NCBI GenBank assembly: GCA_035939575.1
Contig: DASZFS010000500.1
Coordinates: forward strand, 1 to 64,000
DNA: 64,000 nucleotides
Direction: 5' to 3'
Origin: DATKHR01 sp035939575
Lineage (GTDB): Bacteria; Acidobacteriota; Vicinamibacteria; Vicinamibacterales; CAVVIG01
The position numbers and the translations under genes were made by a program. The notes beneath the pieces are model-generated. The model made no database searches, had not been told where the DNA came from, and worked only from the letters and a program-made list of their open reading frames with translations. Below, piece after piece: positions 33,397 to 39,940 of the stretch (the stretch's first letter is position 1; each line of letters opens with the position of its first letter).

Positions 33397-34959
33397 ATGA
33401 GGGGAGCGCGATCAGCGGCGAGGTGGATTCCGGTCCTGGTCGGCGCGCTCGCGTTGGGGCGGCAGCCGGCCCTGGCGGCGACGCCCGACTCCACGTTGAT
33501 CGCGGCCGTCAAGGCGGGTGACCATCAGGCGATTCACGCGCTGCTGAAGACGCGGGGCCTGGACGTGAACGCGGCGCAGGTGGACGGCACGACGGCGCTG
33601 CACTGGGCGGCGCACGGCGGCGACCTCGACACCGTGAATGGCCTGATCGCGGCGGGCGCGAGGGTTCAGGCAGTCAACCGGTACGGCATCGCGCCGCTCT
33701 GGCTCGCCGCGGAAGAGGGACACAGCCGCGTGGTGGAAGCGCTGCTGCGCGCGGGCGCGGATCCCAACACCGAGCGCGGCGACAGCGGTGAGACGGTCGT
33801 CATGTGCGCGGCCCGCGCCGGGCAGGCCGACGTGCTGAAGCGCCTCATCGCCTTTGGCGCGGACGTGAACGCCAGAGACAACATCCGCAGTCAGTCGGCG
33901 CTCATCTGGGCGGCGGGCGAAGGGCACGCGGCCGCGGTTCGCGTCCTGGCGGACGCTGGCGCCGATCTCGAGGCGCGTTCCAGCAGCGAGATGACGCCGC
34001 TGATGTTCGGCATCCGGTCGGGAGACATCGCGACGGCGCGCGAGCTGCTCGATCAGGGCGCCGATCTCAAGGCCAGCGGCTCCGACGGCACCACGCCGCT
34101 CTCGCTGGCGATTCTCAACGCGAACTGGGAAATGGCGGCGTTCCTGGTCGACCGCGGCGCGGATGCCAACGGCAACGATCCCGTCCACGGGCGGCCGCTG
34201 CAGGTGCTGGCGTTCGTGCGCCGGGCCGAGAATCGCGGCCTCGCTGCAGTACTGCCGCGCCGGCCGTCGGGAAACATCAGCGCCATCGCGTTGGCGAACG
34301 TGCTCGTCGCCCACGGCGCGCGGGTCAACGATCGCATCGACTGGAAGAGCGCCAACCACACGCCGCCGCACCTCTCGATGCCGTTCTTCTTCACGATCAG
34401 TTACGTCGGCGCGACGCCGTTTTTCATCGCCGCCAAGAACTGCGATCTCGAGTTCATGAAATTCCTGATCGCCAACGGCGCCGATCCTCAGATTCCGACC
34501 GCCCAGAAGATTACGCCGCTGCTCGCGGCCGCCGGCGTGGGGCATTCGGGGGGAGAGTCGCCGGAAACGGAGCAGGATGCGCTGGACGCCGTGGCGTTTC
34601 TTCGCGACCTGGGCGGCGACCTGAACGCGGTGAGCGACTTCGGCGCACGGCCGCCGGCCGCCGACGACGGCGGTCAGGGGCAGGGCTTCCGGCGCGGGTC
34701 GGCGCTCGACGGCGCGGGCGTGCTGCACGGTGCCGTGTCACGCGAGGCGCCCGAGCTCGTCAAGTGGCTGATCGCGCAGGGCGCGCCGCTCGGCACGAAG
34801 AACAAAGCCGGCCAGACGGCGCTCGATTCGCTCTACGGGATCGGCTTCAACACGACGCGAGCGACGCGCGATGCGATGGCGGAGCTCCTTCGAGATGCGA
34901 TGGTGGCGAAGGGACTCCCGGTTCCGGCGGCGTTGCCGGCGGATACCGCGAAGCCGTAA
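33397..34959 (+). CDS. Module A: secreted ankyrin-repeat protein
   Basis: 520 residues from the ATG at 33397 (GAGGAGG seven bases upstream; the frame opens earlier at a TTG). A signal peptide (about 1-25, ending QPALAA) sends it out of the cytoplasm, unusual for ankyrin proteins. About ten ankyrin units follow, for example GTTALHWAAHGGDLDTVNGL, YGIAPLWLAAEEGHSRVVEA, QSALIWAAGEGHAAAVRVLA and MTPLMFGIRSGDIATARELL. A less regular insert (290-360) interrupts the stack. It is likely a periplasmic scaffold for the DUF1592/DUF1552 proteins encoded just upstream. Module B has the same gene in the same place (57306). Confidence 0.93.
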   Translation: MRGARSAARWIPVLVGALALGRQPALAATPDSTLIAAVKAGDHQAIHALLKTRGLDVNAAQVDGTTALHWAAHGGDLDTVNGLIAAGARVQAVNRYGIAPLWLAAEEGHSRVVEALLRAGADPNTERGDSGETVVMCAARAGQADVLKRLIAFGADVNARDNIRSQSALIWAAGEGHAAAVRVLADAGADLEARSSSEMTPLMFGIRSGDIATARELLDQGADLKASGSDGTTPLSLAILNANWEMAAFLVDRGADANGNDPVHGRPLQVLAFVRRAENRGLAAVLPRRPSGNISAIALANVLVAHGARVNDRIDWKSANHTPPHLSMPFFFTISYVGATPFFIAAKNCDLEFMKFLIANGADPQIPTAQKITPLLAAAGVGHSGGESPETEQDALDAVAFLRDLGGDLNAVSDFGARPPAADDGGQGQGFRRGSALDGAGVLHGAVSREAPELVKWLIAQGAPLGTKNKAGQTALDSLYGIGFNTTRATRDAMAELLRDAMVAKGLPVPAALPADTAKP

Positions 34960-34988
34960 CGCGCCTCGTAGCAGCGAGCCACGAAACC

Positions 34989-35027
34989 GGCCGGTCACGG
35001 GACTGACGGCAAGTCCCGTGGCCGGCC
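34989..35027. terminator. Long hairpin between convergent genes (possible bidirectional terminator)
   Basis: Arms GGCCGGTCACGGGACT (34989-35004) and AGTCCCGTGGCCGGCC (35012-35027) pair over 16 positions with one T-G wobble and a seven-base loop. There is no T-tract, so intrinsic termination is uncertain. Confidence 0.5.
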
Positions 35028-35040
35028 CACCCCTGGATCC

Positions 35041-36738
35041 TCAGTCGAGGATCTCGACGCGCGACACCCGCGCCGTGCGCATGTTCGTGAACCACAGCAC
35101 CGGACCGTTCGGGCCCTGCACCTGCGTGATCTTCTTCGTGTCGAACTCGGTCGGCCACAGATACGCGATGACCTCGTTCGTCTTCGGATCCACCCGATAC
35201 AGGCGCTCCGCCATGTTGCTCGGCGCGTAGACGCGACCCTTCGGATCCGGCGTCGACGACGTGTAGGGACCCGAATAGCGCGGCAGATCCCAGCGCTGCG
35301 ATTTCTCGCTCCGCGTATCGAACATGAAGACCTTGTCGGTGCGGTACTCGCCGAACCAGAGGCGGTCCATCGAGTCAATCGTGCCGCGGCGGCCGGCGAC
35401 GCCGTCGATCGGATACCAGACGCCTTTGTTTTCGGCGACCTTGAAGCCCATGACGCCGCCTGGTCCCTGCTGCGTCACTTCCCACGGGTTGCCCCTGGAG
35501 TCGACCTCCGAGTTGCCGGCGTACGCCGCCGCGCCGCGCGGCGCGGGGCCGTTCTGCCCCTGCGGGCTGAACGTCCCGTCGGCCATCATCGTCTTCGGAT
35601 CGACGCGCCGCCAGCCGGTCCAGATCTTGCCGTCCGGACCCTTCGTGATGAACTGCGCGCTGACGCCTTCGACGACCATCGTCTGTTCCGTCTTCGGATC
35701 GAACCTGGTGAGCATCGATTCACCCTTGTCGTTCCGCAGCGGGAACCAGACGTTCCCATTGTCGTCCGTGATCACGTCGCGCGTGCCGGGAATGACGCCC
35801 GCGGGGATCGCCGGCATCGTGTACTCCTTGAACGCCGCGGTCTTCGTGTCGAAGCGGCCGAGATACTGCGTGCTCTCGTCCGTGAACCAGAGGACGCCGT
35901 TCTTGTCGAGCGCGCTGTCGTGCGTGGAGGTCTGGGCCTTCGGGATGTCCCACTCGGTGATGATCACGTTGGTCGCGGCGCCGGTCGGGCGGGGCAGCGC
36001 CTGCAGCGTGTAGGGGAGGGCGGTGCGGCCGCCGGACAGGTTGTTCTTCGCGAAGAAATCCGCGACTTCGGTCCGCGGCATGCCCGGCGACGCGCCCCAG
36101 TTCGGCGACTGCTCCAGGAACTGCACGCGTCCCGGCTCCTGGATGCGTGCGGCCTTGCCGCGCCGGTTGTCGTTGCTCACCGCCGTGCCGTCCGCGTAGT
36201 ACTTGACCATGCGATCGATGACGGTCATGAACTGCGCCGCATCGTGCTTCGACTTCATGATGCGCTGATACGTGTGGCAGTAGTTGCAGCCGAGCAGCTG
36301 GTGGACGACCCTGTCCTTCTCCTCCGGTGTCCCGTTCATGCTGTTGATCCACTCGATCGAGGTGAGGTGGTTCGTCAGGTCCTTCGCCTTGTCGAGCGTG
36401 AGATCCGCTGCCGCCGTGCTGCCGGCGGCCACGGTGGCCGTGGCCGGCGCGGTCAACTCAAACCCCGCGGCGCGCACGGTGATCTTGTAGGCGCCGGGTT
36501 CCAGATGCGTGCGGGGGAAGGTATACCGCCCGTCTTTGTTCGAGACGACGGACACGGTGGAAGTGCCGCCGTCGCGGCGGGCGCTGACCACGACGCCCTC
36601 CATCTTCCCCTCGTCTTTGGAGCTGACAACGCCGGATAACGCGGTGCCGTTCTGGGCGACCAGGTCCCGGCTCGTGGCGCGAAATGTCATGATTCCGAGG
36701 CATGCTGCCCCGAGCACCATCAAACCCTTCGTTCTCAT
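35041..36738 (-). CDS. Module A: carboxypeptidase-regulatory / c-heme / beta-propeller (Vgb-like) protein
   Basis: 565 residues from the ATG at 36738 behind GGAGGAAG. After a signal peptide (1-28) comes an Ig-like regulatory domain (ALSGVVSSKDEGKMEGVVVS, GRYTFPRTHLEPGAYKITVR). A heme site follows, GCNYCHTYQR near residue 150. The C-terminal half is a beta propeller resembling virginiamycin B lyase (TEWDIPKAQTSTHDSALDKN, DDNGNVWFPLRN, DSMDRLWFGEYRTDKVFMFD). It is exported. The catalytic His pair of Vgb is not clearly kept, so lyase activity is not implied. It lies tail to tail with the ankyrin gene. The same architecture occurs in module B (58781), there on the same strand as its partners. Confidence 0.88.
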   Translation of the reverse strand: MRTKGLMVLGAACLGIMTFRATSRDLVAQNGTALSGVVSSKDEGKMEGVVVSARRDGGTSTVSVVSNKDGRYTFPRTHLEPGAYKITVRAAGFELTAPATATVAAGSTAAADLTLDKAKDLTNHLTSIEWINSMNGTPEEKDRVVHQLLGCNYCHTYQRIMKSKHDAAQFMTVIDRMVKYYADGTAVSNDNRRGKAARIQEPGRVQFLEQSPNWGASPGMPRTEVADFFAKNNLSGGRTALPYTLQALPRPTGAATNVIITEWDIPKAQTSTHDSALDKNGVLWFTDESTQYLGRFDTKTAAFKEYTMPAIPAGVIPGTRDVITDDNGNVWFPLRNDKGESMLTRFDPKTEQTMVVEGVSAQFITKGPDGKIWTGWRRVDPKTMMADGTFSPQGQNGPAPRGAAAYAGNSEVDSRGNPWEVTQQGPGGVMGFKVAENKGVWYPIDGVAGRRGTIDSMDRLWFGEYRTDKVFMFDTRSEKSQRWDLPRYSGPYTSSTPDPKGRVYAPSNMAERLYRVDPKTNEVIAYLWPTEFDTKKITQVQGPNGPVLWFTNMRTARVSRVEILD

Positions 36739-36854
36739 CGATCTTCCTCCCTGCACAGGCGAGTGACTTGCCGTGGCGTATGCTCCTCCAACTGCCCGGC
36801 GAGCGCAATTGTCGGGCTGCGCCGGACTCGTCTCGCTTTCGTGCTTGACAGTTT

Positions 36855-36883
36855 TTGACATCGTGGATACCGTTCTCTACAGT
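36855..36883 (+). promoter_or_regulatory. Promoter of the ilvBN leader
   Basis: TTGACA (36855-36860), a 17-base spacer and TACAGT (36878-36883) form a good sigma70 promoter. Another TTGACA ten bases upstream (36845) has no matching -10. Transcription should start near 36890, 25-30 bases before the leader ATG at 36917. Confidence 0.7.
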
Positions 36884-36916
36884 TTCCGGGCTGACCGGAC
36901 GATAATCCTACTGACC

Positions 36917-36985
36917 ATGTCTCCCTTCGTCATTCGAATTACTGGCGCGATTATTGGCCTCCGGGCCAACCATCAGATGATGTAG
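36917..36985 (+). CDS. ilvBN leader peptide (attenuation)
   Basis: A 22-codon reading frame, ATG 36917 to TAG 36983-36985, starts MSPFVIRITGAIIGL and ends RANHQMM. Six of its first fifteen codons are branched-chain (one Val, four Ile, one Leu), concentrated where a stalled ribosome would control folding downstream. No strong SD precedes it. Its last codons (36974-36982) form one arm of the antiterminator described for the attenuator. Confidence 0.75.
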   Translation: MSPFVIRITGAIIGLRANHQMM

Positions 36986-37062
36986 TCAAGCGAAACTGTC
37001 GCGTTTGCCGTTTCTCGAGGGGCCATCATCTGCTAGCGGGTGATGGCCCTTTTGTTTTGTTT
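36954..37062 (+). promoter_or_regulatory. Transcription attenuator of ilvBN (terminator / antiterminator)
   Basis: Three structures can be drawn. A pause hairpin pairs TTGGCC (36954-36959) with GGCCAA (36964-36969) over a TCCG loop. A rho-independent terminator pairs GGGCCATCA (37020-37028) with TGATGGCCC (37041-37049), followed by TTTTGTTTTGTTT. The antiterminator pairs CAGATGATG (36974-36982, end of the leader peptide) with CATCATCTG (37024-37032), which overlaps the terminator's 5' arm, so the two exclude each other. Stalling at the Ile/Val codons would favour the antiterminator and read-through into ilvB; a ribosome reaching the stop codon would cover 36974-36982 and allow termination. 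Confidence 0.85.
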
Positions 37063-37088
37063 GCAGCTGGCGAGTGAGTGAGGACCGC

Positions 37089-38804
37089 ATGATCCGCACG
37101 GGGGCACAACTCATTTGGGAATCCCTGGTCAGGCACCAGGTTTCGACGGTGTTCGGCTATCCGGGCGGCGCCATTCTGCCCGCCTATGACGCGATCCTCC
37201 AGTACCCGCTGCGTCACGTGCTGGTCCGGCACGAGCAGAGCGCCGCGCACATGGCCGACGGCTACGCGCGCGCGTCCGGCCGCCCGGGCGTGGCGATCGC
37301 CACCTCGGGCCCCGGCGCGACGAACCTGGTCACGGGCATTGCGACCGCGATGATGGACTCGTCGCCGATCGTCTGCATCACGGGGCAGGTGTCGAGTCAC
37401 GTCCTTGGCTCGGATGCCTTCCAGGAGATCGACATCGTCGGCATCACGATTCCGGTGACGAAGTACAACTGCCTGGTCCGCCGCGCGGAAGACATCGCGC
37501 CTGCGATCGACGAGGCGTTTCGGGTGGCGACCTCGGGCCGGCCGGGCCCGGTGCTGGTGGACATCACAAAAGACGCGCAACAGGCGTCGATCGAGTGGGA
37601 TGCGCCGCCGCCGCGCGATGCCGAAGAGCGGCCGGCGCCGCCGCGTCACGCGCCTGAGGACCTGGACCGCGCGCTTGCCCTGATTGCCGGTGCCAGGCGG
37701 CCGGTGATCCTCGCTGGACGCGGCGTGCTGTTGAGCGGCGCCTGCGAGCAGCTGCGCGAGTTTGCCGAGCGCACGCAGACGCCGGTGGCGATGACGCTGC
37801 TCGGCATCGGGTCGCTCCCCGCCAGCCACGCGCTCAATCTCGGCATGATGGGCATGCACGGGGAGGCGTGGGTCAATCACGCGATTCAGCAGTCGGATCT
37901 CCTGCTCGCGTTCGGCATGCGATTCGACGACCGCGTGACCGGCACGCCGAGCACGTACGCGCCGCTCGCGAGGAAGATTCACGCGGAGCTGGATGTCTCC
38001 GAGGTGAACAAGATCATCGCGGTGGACGTGGCGCTCGTGGGCGACCTGGCCGGCACGCTCGATCAATTGCTCTCGCACGTGCCCCGCCTGGAGCACGACG
38101 ACTGGCTGGCGCACATTGCCGGGCTCAAAGGCGATGTGGCAGTGAGGGACATCCAGCACATGCCCGACCACGGGCGGTTGTTCGCGGCGCATGTGATCCA
38201 CGACATCTGGCGCATGACGGAAGGACGAGCGGTCGTGGCGACCGACGTCGGACAGCACCAGATGTGGGAGGCGCAGTACTACCACCACGAGCTGCCGCGA
38301 TCGCTCATCACGTCGGGTGGTCTGGGCACGATGGGCTTCGGATTTCCCGCGGCGATCGGCGCGAAAATGGCGTGTCCCGACGCCGAAGTCTGGGCGATCG
38401 TGGGTGACGGCGGCTTTCAGATGACCCAGGCGGAGCTCGCGACCGCCGCGCAGGAAGGGGTCAAGGTGAACATCGCGGTCATCAACAACGGCTACCTCGG
38501 TATGGTCCGGCAGTGGCAGGAGTTCTTCTACGGACGCCGCTACTCCTCCACGCCGATCAGCGGCCCGGACCTCTCGACCCTCGCGGCCGCGCACGGACTG
38601 CGGAGCGTGCGGGTCGATACACGCGACCAGGTCGAATCCGCGATCCGCTTCGCCCGGGCGGCGGAGGGCACGGTCTTGCTCGATTTCCGCGTGGAGCAGG
38701 AGGACAGCGTGTTCCCCATGGTGCCCGCGGGCGCGGCGCTCGACGCGATGATTCGACGGCTCGAGCCATCGCGGCTGGTCGAAACGTCGGCGGATCCGGG
38801 CTGA
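37089..38804 (+). CDS. ilvB: Acetohydroxyacid synthase large subunit
   Basis: 571 residues from the ATG at 37089 with GTGAGGA before it; a GTG five codons earlier is an alternative. The enzyme joins two pyruvates, or pyruvate and 2-oxobutyrate, in the first common step to valine, leucine and isoleucine. FGYPGGAILPAYDAI and VRHEQSAAHMADGYARA carry the activating Glu. The central FAD-binding domain follows, and GDGGFQMTQAELATAAQEG to INNGYLGMVRQWQEFF is the thiamine diphosphate motif. Full family length. It is expressed behind the attenuator at 36954-37062 and is followed after five bases by the small subunit. ilvC and ilvD are not next to it. Confidence 0.96.
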   Translation: MIRTGAQLIWESLVRHQVSTVFGYPGGAILPAYDAILQYPLRHVLVRHEQSAAHMADGYARASGRPGVAIATSGPGATNLVTGIATAMMDSSPIVCITGQVSSHVLGSDAFQEIDIVGITIPVTKYNCLVRRAEDIAPAIDEAFRVATSGRPGPVLVDITKDAQQASIEWDAPPPRDAEERPAPPRHAPEDLDRALALIAGARRPVILAGRGVLLSGACEQLREFAERTQTPVAMTLLGIGSLPASHALNLGMMGMHGEAWVNHAIQQSDLLLAFGMRFDDRVTGTPSTYAPLARKIHAELDVSEVNKIIAVDVALVGDLAGTLDQLLSHVPRLEHDDWLAHIAGLKGDVAVRDIQHMPDHGRLFAAHVIHDIWRMTEGRAVVATDVGQHQMWEAQYYHHELPRSLITSGGLGTMGFGFPAAIGAKMACPDAEVWAIVGDGGFQMTQAELATAAQEGVKVNIAVINNGYLGMVRQWQEFFYGRRYSSTPISGPDLSTLAAAHGLRSVRVDTRDQVESAIRFARAAEGTVLLDFRVEQEDSVFPMVPAGAALDAMIRRLEPSRLVETSADPG

Positions 38805-38809
38805 TCCGG

Positions 38810-39331
38810 ATGACGACAATGATCGTCGCGTCCGCCCGCGGCTCGCTGCAGGCTCTGAACCGCGTGGTCTCGCTGTTGCGCGGGCGCGATTTCCGGATCG
38901 CCTCGCTGACGACCATGGCCTCGGAGACGAGCGAGGTGGTCCGCTTCGCGATTGCGGTGGACGCCTCGCGCACACGCCCGGCGCGCGTCTCCTCGTGTCT
39001 CGACAAGCTCGAAGAAGTCTGGGGCGTCCGCGAACTTCCGCCGTCCGGCGCGGTGACGCGCGAGCTCGCGCTGGTCAAGGTCGCGGCGGCGGCGCTCGGC
39101 GCTGAGCCGGTCGTATCGTCTCTCGCCGCGGGATCGACGCGCGTCCTCGAGCGCAATGCCGACACCGCGATTCTCGAGATCACCGGCGCGACCGCGGACG
39201 TCGAGGCCGTCGTTCGCGCGCTGCCAGCGGCGTCGGTGATCGAGGTCGCCAGGCTTGGCCCGCTGGTGATGTCGCGCGAAGCCCGGCCGACGACCGCTGC
39301 GAATCCGCCGCGATTGCGCCAGACGTCTTAA
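38810..39331 (+). CDS. ilvN: Acetohydroxyacid synthase small (regulatory) subunit, divergent
   Basis: 173 residues from the ATG at 38810. The N-terminal ACT domain aligns without gaps to IlvH-type subunits (ALNRVVSLLRGRDFRIASLT), followed by a degenerate C-terminal domain with VKVAAAA. In IlvH the valine-contact positions are Asn11, Gly14 and Asn29; at the aligned positions here are Gly11, Gln14 and Arg29. The subunit probably still activates IlvB, but valine feedback may be weak or absent. That is inference from a by-eye alignment. The stop overlaps the convergent Lrp-type gene by four bases. Confidence 0.85.
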   Translation: MTTMIVASARGSLQALNRVVSLLRGRDFRIASLTTMASETSEVVRFAIAVDASRTRPARVSSCLDKLEEVWGVRELPPSGAVTRELALVKVAAAALGAEPVVSSLAAGSTRVLERNADTAILEITGATADVEAVVRALPAASVIEVARLGPLVMSREARPTTAANPPRLRQTS

Positions 39332-39789
39332 TCCGGGGGCGGCAAGGCTGAAAACGTGCGCTTGAGGCAGCGCAGCGCGAAGCTCGTCCGCGAGTGGTTG
39401 ATGCCCGGAATCTTGTACAGCTTTTCACGCAGGAAGCGCTCGTACGACGCTGTGCCCGCCACCGCCACCTTGATGAAATAGTCGGTATCCCCGGTCAGCA
39501 GATAGGCTTCTACGACCTCCGACAGCTTCGCCAGCGCCACCTCGAACCGGTGCAGCGCCTCATCGTCGTGGTGTTCCAGCGTCACGTACACGAAGGCGGT
39601 GTCGGGCAGGCCGAGGAGGCTCTGGTTGAAGATGGTGACATATTTTTCAATCGTCCCCTGTTTCTCGAGATTGCGCACGCGCGTCCAGCAGGGGCTCGGC
39701 GACAACCCGACGCGCGAGGCGAGCTCCGTGTTCGATAACCGCGCTTCCCACTGCAGCTCCTTCAGAATCCGATAATCGATCTCGTCCAC
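39328..39789 (-). CDS. Lrp/AsnC-family transcriptional regulator
   Basis: 153 residues from a GTG at 39789, behind GGGAGGG. The N-terminal helix-turn-helix is LSNTELASRVGLSPSPCWTR, and the rest is a RAM/ACT ligand-binding domain (FVYVTLEHHDDEALHRFEVA, AYLLTGDTDYFIKVAVAG). Such regulators sense amino acids, often leucine or other branched-chain acids, as octamers. Position argues for that here: it lies between branched-chain synthesis genes (ilvBN, convergent) and branched-chain oxidation genes (39941 on, divergent), with the 151-base gap at 39790-39940 as the likely operator. Confidence 0.93.
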   Translation of the reverse strand: MDEIDYRILKELQWEARLSNTELASRVGLSPSPCWTRVRNLEKQGTIEKYVTIFNQSLLGLPDTAFVYVTLEHHDDEALHRFEVALAKLSEVVEAYLLTGDTDYFIKVAVAGTASYERFLREKLYKIPGINHSRTSFALRCLKRTFSALPPPD

Positions 39790-39940
39790 CGCATCCCTCC
39801 CACAAGTGAAGCGCCTGATCGAAACAAAACAGATGATAGTTCAAGTTTTAAGGGAGAATATTCCGCGAAGAGTAGGAACGTAAGATAGTCCGAAAGGATC
39901 TTTGCGGGTGCAGGCCATAGAATTGGCAGCGAGAATCTGA
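39790..39940. promoter_or_regulatory. AT-rich divergent operator region between Lrp-type gene and E1 gene
   Basis: 151 bases, much richer in A+T than the genes on each side, especially 39825-39865 (runs such as AAACAAAACAGATGATAG and CAAGTTTTAAGGG). TAGAAT at 39918-39923 is a possible -10 for the plus strand. No perfect palindrome stands out. Lrp-family binding here is inferred from position and base composition. Confidence 0.45.

Noticed and set aside
36773..36916. Longer upstream reading of the ilv leader peptide (70 codons)
   Set aside because: It would start upstream of the likely transcription start near 36890; the 22-codon reading fits the attenuator.
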